A DNA stretch of 64,000 bases from CAVYXZ01 sp963772595. GTDB taxonomy: Bacteria; Chloroflexota; Anaerolineae; Aggregatilineales; Phototrophicaceae. The stretch is taken from assembly GCA_963772595.1 (NCBI GenBank), contig CAVYXZ010000007.1:1178001-1242000 (forward strand). The letters are read 5' to 3'. The notes beneath the pieces are model-generated. The model ran no database searches. It had not been told where the DNA came from and worked only from the letters and a program-made list of their open reading frames with translations. A program made the position numbers and the translations under genes. This document shows positions 1 to 8,356 of the stretch, one piece after another. Position 1 is the first letter of the stretch. Every line of letters starts with the position of its first letter.

Positions 1-881
1 ACCAGTTCCAGCGCCTCGATGAAATTGGGCACATGCCGCTCCGGGCTGAGCTTCGCCAGCGCAAACAGCCGCTGCACCAGCGCATCGCTGCGCGAGGCGG
101 CCAGCAGCAGCACGCCATAGTGATGCAGTTCGTCGTGGCGCGTGCTGGTGAGGATATCGTCCACCACGTCGTAGAGGTCGCTGACCTGATTCTCGATGAT
201 ATGCGTCAGCAATCCCATGCTGACCACCGCCCGGTCGCGTTTGACGAAGAGCGTACACAGGTCGCGGTACAATGCCGCCGGGAATTTCGCGCCCAGCGAT
301 TCCAACGCCTTGCCGACCACTTCGTTCTGACCGGCTTCCAGCGCATCCAGCCCGCCCAGCAGCAAAAACTGGTAGATCGGCAGCGTCTTCTCATGCTGGA
401 CTAGCAGATTGATGGCCGTCACCGCCGGTTCGCCGCTGAACTGCGAGGTCGAGTCGATCTCGCTCAGCAGCTTGGTCGCATAAATATGCGCCAGCTCTGG
501 CTGATGGGCCGCCAGGGACGCCAGCGAGACCGCCCGCAGATTCTGCGTCACCTCGCCCATGAACGGCTCAACCTCGTAGGTATTGAGTCCGCGCAAAAAC
601 AGATCGCAGTCGTCCGGGTGATCCAGATCGGCCAGCAGGCGGATCAGCTTCTCGCGGATCAGCGCGCCATTGTCCTTGCTGTCGTTGTCGAAATAGTAAT
701 GGGCGCTCTGCCGCAGGACAGAACGAGCCGTGTCATCCAGGTCCGATTGTTCCAGTGTCCGCAGCGCCGCATCCACCATCTCGCGCTTACGGCTGCTCGA
801 CAGCAGTTCCAGCGCAATCTCGCGCGCTTCGTCCGGGTCCTCGCTGTGGCGCAGTTGTTGCAGCAAAGCGGTCTGAGTCAT
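1..881 (-). CDS. HEAT-like alpha-helical repeat protein (3' end outside window)
   Basis: An open frame runs from ATG at 881 to the window edge without a stop, giving 293 visible codons. The protein begins MTQTALLQQLRHSEDPDEAR and is made of short amphipathic helix pairs with recurring Leu/Ala patterns, no Cys-rich or catalytic motif, no signal peptide and no membrane segment. This looks like a HEAT/ARM-type scaffold, though the repeats are diverged and the family is inferred from style. It lies 12 nt after the DUF5680 gene on the same strand and probably belongs to that operon. A GAG-rich ribosome site lies just before the ATG. Confidence 0.6.
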   Translation of the reverse strand, partial: MTQTALLQQLRHSEDPDEAREIALELLSSSRKREMVDAALRTLEQSDLDDTARSVLRQSAHYYFDNDSKDNGALIREKLIRLLADLDHPDDCDLFLRGLNTYEVEPFMGEVTQNLRAVSLASLAAHQPELAHIYATKLLSEIDSTSQFSGEPAVTAINLLVQHEKTLPIYQFLLLGGLDALEAGQNEVVGKALESLGAKFPAALYRDLCTLFVKRDRAVVSMGLLTHIIENQVSDLYDVVDDILTSTRHDELHHYGVLLLAASRSDALVQRLFALAKLSPERHVPNFIEALEL

Positions 882-893
882 GATGCACCTCGC

Positions 894-1358
894 TCAGGCT
901 TTAATCAGCCCGCCATGATAGACAAGCTCGTAGACGCGGACCCCGTCGATGGTGATCCACTCCATGCCGGTGAAATGCCGGTAATCTCCCTCGCTGCTGT
1001 CAGTGTAGATCCAGTGATCGACCGTATGCCTGAAGCCGCCCAGGAAGCGCCCCTCCTGATAGAGCTGCGTCAGGCTGGTCTGAATCACCAGCCCGGCCTG
1101 GGCCGCCGTGATGACATCAGGACGCAGGATATAGCCGTAGTAATTCATCGCCCAGACCGGCAGCGCCTCCTGGTAAACCGATTCCTGCCCGATGAAGTTA
1201 GTCCCACCGAAATAGGAATCCAGATAGGTGTAGGGGACCTCATAAAACTGGAGATCATGCGAGCCGGGCCGCGAGGACAGCAGTTGACTACCGTTCCCCA
1301 CATAGCAGGCGGCCTTAGCGCGCACAATGAAGTCATGCAGCACGTCATCAGCGTTCAT
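894..1358 (-). CDS. DUF5680 domain protein
   Basis: A 154-residue protein starting MNADDVLHDFIVRAKAACY. The start was chosen because its ATG overlaps the stop of the upstream methyltransferase in an ATGA arrangement; a longer upstream reading would run deep into that gene. The sequence SRPGSHDLQFYEVPYTYLDS followed by YFGGTNFIGQESVY and PVWAMNYYG matches my recollection of the DUF5680 family, found alone or behind helix-turn-helix domains in many bacteria. Function is unknown. Translational coupling to the methyltransferase suggests co-expression. Confidence 0.75.
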   Translation of the reverse strand: MNADDVLHDFIVRAKAACYVGNGSQLLSSRPGSHDLQFYEVPYTYLDSYFGGTNFIGQESVYQEALPVWAMNYYGYILRPDVITAAQAGLVIQTSLTQLYQEGRFLGGFRHTVDHWIYTDSSEGDYRHFTGMEWITIDGVRVYELVYHGGLIKA

Positions 1359-2200
1359 GAGCTTTTCCGAGCCAGCAGCGCGCACAATCCCGGCTGCGCC
1401 TCGCTGCCGATGTTGCCTGCCAGCGAATTGAAGAACGCCACGTCTCCGAAACCGCACTCGTTCAGCAGCATACGATAATCGGCCTCGGTGTAGGCTTGCA
1501 TGGTCGAGGCATAGCGCGTCACCGCCGCCGTCGCCGCGTCCACGATGAAATAGCGCGTGGTGGCCGTCCTGGCGTCCTCATTCCAGAAGTTTTCGCTCAG
1601 ATAAAGATGTGGTCGCTCGGAGAACAGGCCGCTGGCGGCTGAATACCAGAACGGCCCCTCCTGCCCCATCTCGCGCACGATGTCGAAAGTGTGCGGTTCC
1701 AGCAGAATCTGGCCGCCCTCGTCCAGCGCAGCATGGGCCTTGCGCAGAATCAGCGCGGCGTCCTCGCGGCGGAACACGTTGAACTCGCCGAAGATCAGCA
1801 TCGCCAGCCCGAAGCCGCTGCCGTAGTCGGCCTCGCGCACATCCGCCTGGACGTAGCGCGGCGAGTTCCCAGCGGCCTGTTCCCTGGCATATTCAATCGA
1901 CGCCGGAGAGAAATCAATGCCCTGTACCTCATGGCCCAGTGCAGTCAGACGGCTGGCGTAAAGACCCGGCCCGCAGGCCAGATCCAGGATCTTCGTCCGC
2001 TGCGCGCCCAGGACCTGCTGGTGAATCCACTGCACGTGCCGGTCAATGGTGGCGAAACGGCGGCTGGCGGCATCATGCGCTTGACTGAGATGTTCCTGAA
2101 GCATCCGGCGGCTGAAGTCGGGGTCATTCCAGGGGATTTTCTCGCCCTCTACCCAATCGCCGGGCGGACTCTTGCGTTCAATCAGCGCAAGCAAATCCAT
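1355..2200 (-). CDS. class I SAM-dependent methyltransferase
   Basis: A 281-residue soluble protein with the glycine-rich SAM-binding motif ILDLACGPGLYASRL at about residues 71-85, followed by an acidic end of strand 2 (GIDFSPASIEYAREQA) and a motif-III-like DEGGQILLEPHTF. This is a standard Rossmann-type methyltransferase; the substrate cannot be told. ATG at 2200 is preferred over GTG at 2203 because a clear GGAGGT (2209-2214) lies 8 nt ahead. Its stop overlaps the start of the DUF5680 gene by four bases, so the two are probably translated together. Confidence 0.85.
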   Translation of the reverse strand: MDLLALIERKSPPGDWVEGEKIPWNDPDFSRRMLQEHLSQAHDAASRRFATIDRHVQWIHQQVLGAQRTKILDLACGPGLYASRLTALGHEVQGIDFSPASIEYAREQAAGNSPRYVQADVREADYGSGFGLAMLIFGEFNVFRREDAALILRKAHAALDEGGQILLEPHTFDIVREMGQEGPFWYSAASGLFSERPHLYLSENFWNEDARTATTRYFIVDAATAAVTRYASTMQAYTEADYRMLLNECGFGDVAFFNSLAGNIGSEAQPGLCALLARKSS

Positions 2201-2314
2201 CACAATTTACCTCCGCAATGCGGTCATTTGTTCTATTGTACCGCGCAGACGCCAGTGCGGTAAGTATCTATCCGTAAAGCAGGTGGCAACAAGAGGGTAT
2301 CATTCCTTTTTCTG

Positions 2315-2432
2315 GCTGACCTCACCCCCCGGCCCCCTCTCCATTCATGGAGAGGAGGAGAAAATCGGCTCATGACGCGCTTGAAAGTCCCCTCGCCATC
2401 GGATGGAGAGGGGATTTAGGGGTGAGGTTAGG
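2315..2432. repeat. imperfect inverted-repeat intergenic element, copy 1
   Basis: The two ends are imperfect inverted copies: GACCTCACCCCCCGGCCCCC at the left and GGGGATTTAGGGGTGAGG at the right, about 28 nt each. Small hairpins lie inside, such as CTCTCCATTCATGGAGAG. A second copy with the same end sequences lies at 40604-40714, so this is a dispersed element, probably a small MITE-like or REP-like repeat. It is non-coding and fills most of the 297-nt gap between two minus-strand genes. Confidence 0.7.
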
Positions 2433-2497
2433 AGAAAAGACTTCATGCACCCATTCCTGCTTGCATATGAATAGGCTCTAAATAATAACCGCCGCGT

Positions 2498-3961
2498 CTA
2501 GAATCGCTGGTCGCGCTGCACGCGCTCGTTGAGAATGTCGCCGATGTCCTGGCGATTGTGGGCCACGATCAGGTCGAACCAGACGTAGGGGAAGCGGTCC
2601 TTGATCTCCGCCGTCACCTGATCGACGAGATCGGGCGGCGCGAGGACGGTCATGGCGAGGCTTTTGTCCGATTCGAAGAAGTCCAGCAGGCGCAGATCGG
2701 TGGCGATAATCGGGCGGAAGCGCTGCCAGTAAGGCCGGGCCGTATCGAAGAACCAGTCGGTCTGCACGCCAGGCGCAATGTAGAGGATATGGAAATCGGC
2801 CTGCCCATGAATCGGGCCGGGACCGGGGACGACCTCATTGGGTTCGGGCAGCGGCTCAGCCATGACTTCCAGCGGTGGCACGGCCTTGTAGTAGGGTTCG
2901 TTCTGTTCCAACTGCACGATAGGCGCGGTGCGGTCCGGGTTGTAGAGTTCATCCTCTTTCCACAGGCAGACGCCGAACATCCAGGCCGGAGCCTGCCGTG
3001 CGATCCAATCGAACATCGCCACCGTCGCCTGTGCCGAACTGTCTTCGTCGTAAGGCGGATAGCGGTTGTCCTGCTGATAGTAGCGCCCGCCGTCGTGCGG
3101 CAAAAAGGGCCAGATGCCGCCTTCCGTGCCCACCACCGGGATCGCCTGCGTGCCGAAGAGCGCCGTGCAGCGTTCGTTGAAGTAGCGGCCCATCGCCGTG
3201 AGACCGACCGGATCGCCGTTCGGCGTCAGACCGGTGCCCCCGGATACCGTGCGGCCAGGGTCCGCCCCCTGCTGAAGCGGATCGTAGGGGTACTCGAAAT
3301 GCCAGCCCGGCTCGCGCGCGACCTCGGCCTCCGGTGTACGCGCGCTGGTCGGCCCACCACCGGGCACTTCCTGGTAGAAATGGTTCAGGATGTACGGATG
3401 CGTCGCGCAGTAGGCTCCGTTCGCCAGCACGGCGCGGAAACGGTCGTACTGGGCCTGCTGGAGATAACGCAGGAAGGCTTCCATCCAGCCCACCGACGAG
3501 GCTTTCGGATCGTCACTTTCGGCCAGGGCGATGAAGCCGGGATAGCCTCCCTGGCTGATAATGAATTCCGCCCAGACCAGCCAGTTTTCCATCAACGGCT
3601 GGATGATCGACTGGTTGCGCCAGTCAATATCGACCCCGCCCGGCCATTCGATGCCCAGGTTCGGCTCGTTGTAGAACTCGAACCACTTGACCCCGGCCTG
3701 GAGATAAGCCAGCGTCTGGTCGCGCATCGAGCGGTCGAAGGGCTGCGCGCCCCAGCGCTCGCGGAACAGGCGCACCACTGGCGTGATGCCCTGCGCCAGG
3801 AACTCGACCGAATCGTCCACGTATTCGGTTCCAGCAGCCACCAGCTTGGTCCAGCCGAAATGAGGCCGCGTCCAGTGATCGAGGTCCAGCGGCGTAATCA
3901 GCACCCGCTGCACGTGCAGGCCGCGTGGGTTACGCGACCATTGGTATTGATCGAGGCGCAA
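2498..3961 (-). CDS. clan GH-A glycoside hydrolase-like protein with a C-terminal domain shared with its neighbour
   Basis: This 487-residue protein shows a TIM-barrel glycosidase pattern: WFEFYNEPNLG with the likely acid/base Glu99, and VVGTEGGIW with the likely nucleophile Glu280, typical of clan GH-A. No signal peptide is visible. After a Pro-rich linker (about 364-385), residues 388-487 form a domain (FHILYIA, then TDWFFDTARPYWQRFRP) that is clearly homologous to most of the gene just upstream. The only available start is TTG at 3961, two bases after the neighbour's stop and two codons after an in-frame TAA. Either the genes are coupled or they are one reading frame broken at 3961-3970. 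Substrate unknown. Confidence 0.6.
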   Translation of the reverse strand: MRLDQYQWSRNPRGLHVQRVLITPLDLDHWTRPHFGWTKLVAAGTEYVDDSVEFLAQGITPVVRLFRERWGAQPFDRSMRDQTLAYLQAGVKWFEFYNEPNLGIEWPGGVDIDWRNQSIIQPLMENWLVWAEFIISQGGYPGFIALAESDDPKASSVGWMEAFLRYLQQAQYDRFRAVLANGAYCATHPYILNHFYQEVPGGGPTSARTPEAEVAREPGWHFEYPYDPLQQGADPGRTVSGGTGLTPNGDPVGLTAMGRYFNERCTALFGTQAIPVVGTEGGIWPFLPHDGGRYYQQDNRYPPYDEDSSAQATVAMFDWIARQAPAWMFGVCLWKEDELYNPDRTAPIVQLEQNEPYYKAVPPLEVMAEPLPEPNEVVPGPGPIHGQADFHILYIAPGVQTDWFFDTARPYWQRFRPIIATDLRLLDFFESDKSLAMTVLAPPDLVDQVTAEIKDRFPYVWFDLIVAHNRQDIGDILNERVQRDQRF

Positions 3962-3963
3962 GG

Positions 3964-4485
3964 CTAGTTATCCCCGGTGATGGGGCCGGGTGTCGGGAAA
4001 ATGGGCGACGGCGGCGGACTGGTCACGTTCAAATCTTCCTGACGCGGCACGCCGGCTGGTGACGGTGTCTGCGTGATAAAGCCGGAGCCAAGCACCGGGC
4101 CAGGCGTCGGGTAAATCGGGGCTGAGGTCGGCCCAGGAGTCGGCGTCTCGGTCGGGATCAGCGGCACGCCGAAGGGCTGGTTGAGGCTTGCGCGCTCGTC
4201 TAACTCCTGCTGCGTCTCGTCAATGAAATCATGAACCACCGGGTCGAACAGCGCGTCTGGCTTGAGCCGTGACAGATCCACACCGATCTGCGCCACCCGG
4301 TCGCGGCGTGCGATGACGGTCACGGCCACACTGTAATCCTCTGGCACCAGGCTCACCAGCGTCAGGTCGCTGACAACCGTCGGGCGAAAGCGCTCCCAGT
4401 AGGCGCGCGCGGCATCAAAGAACCACTCGACATCCAGGTTCGAGGCGATCAGCAGAAAATGATAATCCGGTAGGGTATCTTGCAT
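3964..4485 (-). CDS. small protein carrying the WFFD-AR-YW-RFRP domain plus Pro/Thr tail
   Basis: A 173-residue protein. Residues about 7-105 (DYHFLLIASNLDVEWFFDAA, AYWERFRP) align along their whole length with the C-terminal domain of the adjacent glycosidase-like gene, roughly 40% identical by eye, including the ends LNQPF and RDQRF. The remaining ~65 residues are a Pro/Thr/Ser linker ending in PTPGPITGDN, much like the linker inside the neighbour (VPGPGPIHGQ). I do not recognise the domain. A linker that ends at a stop two bases before the next gene suggests the original protein may have been domain-linker-glycosidase-linker-domain. Confidence 0.65.
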   Translation of the reverse strand: MQDTLPDYHFLLIASNLDVEWFFDAARAYWERFRPTVVSDLTLVSLVPEDYSVAVTVIARRDRVAQIGVDLSRLKPDALFDPVVHDFIDETQQELDERASLNQPFGVPLIPTETPTPGPTSAPIYPTPGPVLGSGFITQTPSPAGVPRQEDLNVTSPPPSPIFPTPGPITGDN

Positions 4486-4580
4486 AGGGGCCTATTATAC
4501 GTGGAATGCCCGCGAGGCCAATGCAGCAGTTCGGGTCGTCGTCAATACTTATGCCATCGCCAACACGAGTCGCAGAGGTA

Positions 4581-4857
4581 ATGAACGCATTCAAAGAAAT
4601 GACCGAGCTGATGTCGCAAGCCAGTGCGGCTAAAGAAGCGGGCGATAGCGAGCGGTCGGAACAAAGTCATGGAGGATGCCAGGAAACTTGCTGAACGCAT
4701 GGGTCTGCCGGATTTTATGCTGGAGCGACTTCCGCGATCTTTTCCAGTGATGTTGGGGTTTTCAGAAACTATGGCCCTACTTCCCGCTGTTCCTCCCCTG
4801 TCCTATAGACCCCTTTGGACTTATCACATCCATTGCCGGATGACCCTCAAAGTGTGA
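4581..4857 (+). pseudogene. possible gene remnant, broken reading frame
   Basis: The 408-nt gap before lldP holds two overlapping short frames that read as one helical protein only if a frame change near 4665 is allowed: MNAFKEMTELMSQASAAKE in one frame and then KVMEDARKLAERMGL in the next. The ATG at 4581 has AGAGGT just before it. No family is recognised and the downstream end is not coherent. It may be a decayed small gene or chance coding; confidence is low. Confidence 0.25.
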
Positions 4858-4861
4858 TAAT
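4821..4861 (+). promoter_or_regulatory. promoter of lldP with flanking inverted repeat
   Basis: TTGCCG (4834-4839) and GATAAT (4856-4861) are separated by 16 nt and lie just upstream of the permease gene. An 8-bp inverted repeat, TTATCACA at 4821-4828 and TGTGATAA at 4853-4860, brackets the -35 and overlaps the -10, as an operator would. Regulator unknown; inference from position only. Confidence 0.45.
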
Positions 4862-4893
4862 ACGCCCCTGAAATCACACAGAAGGACCGTCCT

Positions 4894-6460
4894 ATGTCTG
4901 CCGATACGCTCAATGTCATCCTGGCGACTCTGCCGCCGCTGGTCGTGCTGATCCTCATGGTCGGCTTCCGCTGGGGAGGCAGTAAGGCGGGTCCGGCGGG
5001 CTGGGTAGTCGCGCTGGTGATCGCGGCGCTGCGCTTCGGCGCGGGCGTGGACGTGATGTTGTGGGCGCACGTGCGCGCACTGGTGCTGACGATTGACGTG
5101 GTGCTGATCGTCTGGATGGCGCTGCTGCTCTACTTCGTGGTGCGCGAGGCGGGCGCGCTGGATGTGATCGCGCGCTGGTTCAGCGCCCTCACCGGCGATG
5201 ACGTGCTGCGCGTGCTGCTGCTGGGCTGGGTCTTTACCTCCTTCTTGCAAGGCGTCGGCGGATTTGGTGTGCCGGTGGCGGTGGTCGCGCCGCTGCTGGT
5301 CGGCCTGGGACTGCCTGCGCTGGCTGCTGTCGTGGTGCCTTCGCTGGGCCATGCCTGGGCCGTGACCTTCGGCTCGCTGGGGTCCTCCTTCATCGCCCTG
5401 ACCGGCGTCACCGGCCTGGATGCGGATTTCCTCGCTCCGCCAGCGGCGATCCTGCTCGGTTTCGGCGCGGTGGCCTGCGGCATCGCAGCGGCCTATGTCT
5501 ATGGGCGAGGCCGGGGCCTGCGGCGCGCGCTGCCTGCGATACTCTTTATCGGCGTCATGATGGCCGTGGTGCAGTACATCGCGGCGACCAACGGCCTGTG
5601 GAACATCGCCTCGGCCTGCGGTGGATTAGCCGGGCTGGCCGCCGGGCTGTGGGTGACGCGCTGGGGCCTGTACAAGCGCGTAACCAGCGAGGTTGCGCTG
5701 CCGGAGCCGGACCCGAACGCGCCGTCCTTCCCGCTGGCGATCTCCGGCTATCTGATCCTGGTGGTTCTGGCAGTCGTGATTATCGGTATCGCGCCCATCA
5801 AGGGCTTCCTGGGGCAGGTCCGGCCCTCGGTTGATGTGCCGCAGGTGCAGACCAGCCTCGGCTGGGTCACAGAGGCCACTTCCGGCCTGGGCCTCCCGAT
5901 TCTGGCGCACACCGGCTCGGTCCTGCTGCTACAGCGCCCTGCTGGCCTATGCCCTCTTCCGCTGGAAAGGCCACTACAAGGCTGGCGCAACCGGTCGCAT
6001 TCTGCGCGGAGTCTGGCAGAAAGGCGGCAAACCCGCCCTGGGCATCCTCTCGATGGTGGCGATGGCCCTGGTGATGCAGGACGCTGGCATGACGCGCGCG
6101 ATTGCGGAATGGCTGGCCGGGGCCGTCCCGCCACAGCTTTACGCTTTCGTCAGCGCGATCATCGGCAGTCTGGGCGCTTTCATGACCGGCAGCAACACCA
6201 ACTCCAACGCGGTCTTCGCCGGGCTGCAAATGGATACTGCCCAACTGATGGGCCTCAGCGTGGCGATGGTCCTGGCGATCCAGACCGCCTCGGCAGCGAT
6301 TTCGAGCCTGATGGCCCCGGCCAAGATTCTGGTCGGCGCGAGCACTGTCGGCATCAGCGGCGACGAGGGCACCGTCCTGCGCAATCTGCTGCTCTACGGT
6401 GGCCTGCTGATCCTGCTGATCGCCGTGCTGGGCTTCATCTTCTTACAACTGGGCTACTGA
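4894..6460 (+). CDS. lldP: L-lactate permease, frame broken near 5930
   Basis: The first part (from ATG 4894, ribosome site GAAGGA) carries family hallmarks: LQGVGGFGVPVAVVAPLL and GHAWAVTFGSLGSSFIALTG. After HTGSVLLL near 5930 the frame must move by one base; the second frame continues YSALLAYALFRWKG, MTGSNTNSNAVFAGLQ and ends FLQLGY at 6460. Joined, the length (about 520 residues) and a dozen hydrophobic segments fit LldP, an inner-membrane symporter for lactate and related 2-hydroxy acids. No lactate dehydrogenase gene is beside it. The break may be a sequencing error, because both halves are well conserved. Confidence 0.8.
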
Positions 6461-6615
6461 GCAGCCGCTTTCAGCGCCTGAATTCCATCTCGCATCCAAC
6501 GCTTGCACAAGCAGGCTCTGTCCTGCCGGATTCTGCCTTAAGGCTTGTTTGTCTATTTCGGCAACACATGCTATAGTAAAGTCATTACTGACAGGCTAAA
6601 GATAGCATATACACC

Positions 6616-7668
6616 ATGAAGCTTTCACCGTTGTTCTTGCTATTAGTTCTGCTCACCTGTGGCACCGCAGCCGCACAATCGGATTGCAGCGCAAACCAAT
6701 GCGCCCAGCCCACCTGGCAGGTCATCACAGTCGAGAACGGGCCGGTCTGCGCGCATGGCACCCCCTTCAGCTTTTTCTATCACCAGGGCGGACCCGACCT
6801 GCTCGTTTATTTCGAGGGCGGCGGGGCCTGCTGGAGCCAGGCTACCTGCCAGGAAGGCAGCAGTTGGTACAAAGCCTATGCTGTGCCGGATCCCGATTAT
6901 TACTTCTGGTACTTCAAGGGGGTCTTCGATTTCGCGCAGGAGGAGAATCCCTTCCGCGATTACACGATGGTCTTCATCCCCAACTGTTCTGGCGATGCCT
7001 ATATCGGCAGCGTGGACAGTGATTACGGCGATGGGGTCGTCATCCATCACCAGGGATTCGCCAACATGCAGGCGGTATTGAGCTTTCTGAAGACCGCAGT
7101 ACCACAGCCCGACTCGGTTTTCGTGACCGGTTGCAGCGCCGGGAGTTTTGGCTCCGCCGTCAGCACCCCCTATTTCATTCAACAGTACCCGGATGCCCGC
7201 TTGACCCACTTAGGCGATTCGCTGGGCGGCCTGTTCTACGATGCGACCGACCTGGAAGGCTTCTGGAACGCCCAGGCCAGCCTACCGGATTGGATTCCTG
7301 ATCTGCCTTCGGCCAGCGCTTTCCGCACCGCCGATTATTACATTGCGATGGCGCAGTACTATCCCGACATCCACTTTGCCCAGTACAACAGCCAGTACGA
7401 TCAAATCCAGTCGCTTTACAGCATCATCCCCTTCACCTTCGCGCCTCATGTTAATGATGTGATGCAGCGCATCAGCGCGGCGGCCCCGAATTTCAGCTAC
7501 TTCGTCGCCGGGGGCAACGAACACTGCGTCCTGCAATTCGACCGGCTGTACCAGTACCGCGTCGGCGACCAGCGCATGGTCGATTGGCTGCGCGACCTGG
7601 CGCAGGGCGTGCCGGTCAATTCTTTCCACTGTGAGGACTGCGGCGCGCCTGAAGTCAGCGACAGCTGA
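6616..7668 (+). CDS. secreted pectin acetylesterase-family hydrolase
   Basis: A 350-residue protein with a Sec signal peptide (cleavage likely after TAAAQS). It shows the family marks of pectin acetylesterases and Notum-like deacylases: YFEGGGACWS at about 65-74, the nucleophile motif TGCSAGSFG with Ser174, and GGNEHCVLQF with the likely catalytic His303. Several paired cysteines fit an exported fold. It would remove acetyl or acyl groups from a polysaccharide or similar ester outside the cell; the actual substrate is not evident. Its last 14 bases overlap the convergent M23 peptidase gene. Confidence 0.85.
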   Translation: MKLSPLFLLLVLLTCGTAAAQSDCSANQCAQPTWQVITVENGPVCAHGTPFSFFYHQGGPDLLVYFEGGGACWSQATCQEGSSWYKAYAVPDPDYYFWYFKGVFDFAQEENPFRDYTMVFIPNCSGDAYIGSVDSDYGDGVVIHHQGFANMQAVLSFLKTAVPQPDSVFVTGCSAGSFGSAVSTPYFIQQYPDARLTHLGDSLGGLFYDATDLEGFWNAQASLPDWIPDLPSASAFRTADYYIAMAQYYPDIHFAQYNSQYDQIQSLYSIIPFTFAPHVNDVMQRISAAAPNFSYFVAGGNEHCVLQFDRLYQYRVGDQRMVDWLRDLAQGVPVNSFHCEDCGAPEVSDS

Positions 7669-8356
7669 TCGGGCGCTCCGGCAGATCCCGGATATTGAGC
7701 GTCATGCCCAGGTAAGGTGAGGGATCCAGCGTATTGCCGGTCTGCGCTTCGTTCTTGAAGCTGCCGTCCGCCTCGCTCTGCACAATGCTGAAATGCACGT
7801 GCAGCCCGACCGTCTGCCCCGGCCCGCCATAATCGCCCTGATAACCGAGCAAATCCCCCTGCCGCACCGGCACGCCCGCCGTCCCCGGCGGAAATGCGTC
7901 GCTCACGTAGGAGACCGAGCCGTCGCGGTTCGCCATGTGGGTGTAATAGGTCCAGATGATGCGGCCCGGCTGCAAGGGGTCCTCATGCCGGATAATCACC
8001 GTCGCCAGCCAGGGTTCCAGCCGGGTCAGCAGGCCGTCATAGGCGGCGTAGACCGGCACCTCGCCCGGCTGCCCATCGCCAAAGATGTCGATTCCGCTGT
8101 GGGTGTTGAACAGATTGTAGGGTCCGGCGGGGTCATCCCACAGCAGGCCGATGAAGCCATCCGAGGGCAGGACGAACGGCGCGCCAGGACAACTCGCCCG
8201 AAGGGTCATCAGGCTCGCGTGCGAGGCCGGGTCGTCGAACCAGCGGGCAATCACCGGACGGCTGTTGCTGCGCGCACGGCTGAGCAGCACGTAGATCAGG
8301 CCCAGCAGCGCAATCAGCAGCAGGCCCCAGGTCCAGATGGGCAGACGGCGGATCAA
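7655..8356 (-). CDS. M23 family metallopeptidase, membrane anchored
   Basis: This 233-residue protein has an N-terminal membrane anchor (residues 8-26) followed by a lysostaphin-type domain. Zinc-site motifs are visible: HSGID (His86, Asp90), a mid-domain His140 and HVHFS (His186, His188). These enzymes cut peptidoglycan cross-bridges or act as endopeptidase activators. Its start overlaps the stop of the upstream DD-peptidase-like gene by four bases, so the pair is probably an operon for cell-wall remodelling outside the membrane. Confidence 0.85.
   Translation of the reverse strand: MIRRLPIWTWGLLLIALLGLIYVLLSRARSNSRPVIARWFDDPASHASLMTLRASCPGAPFVLPSDGFIGLLWDDPAGPYNLFNTHSGIDIFGDGQPGEVPVYAAYDGLLTRLEPWLATVIIRHEDPLQPGRIIWTYYTHMANRDGSVSYVSDAFPPGTAGVPVRQGDLLGYQGDYGGPGQTVGLHVHFSIVQSEADGSFKNEAQTGNTLDPSPYLGMTLNIRDLPERPISCR

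Noticed and set aside
486..1478. 330-codon plus-strand frame over the DUF5680 gene and HEAT protein
   Set aside because: Crosses two minus-strand genes with real motifs and shows none itself.
2558..3967. 469-codon open frame opposite the glycosidase-like gene
   Set aside because: It has no recognisable domain, is Arg/His-rich as expected for the complement of GC-rich coding DNA, and lies exactly over a gene with glycosidase motifs.
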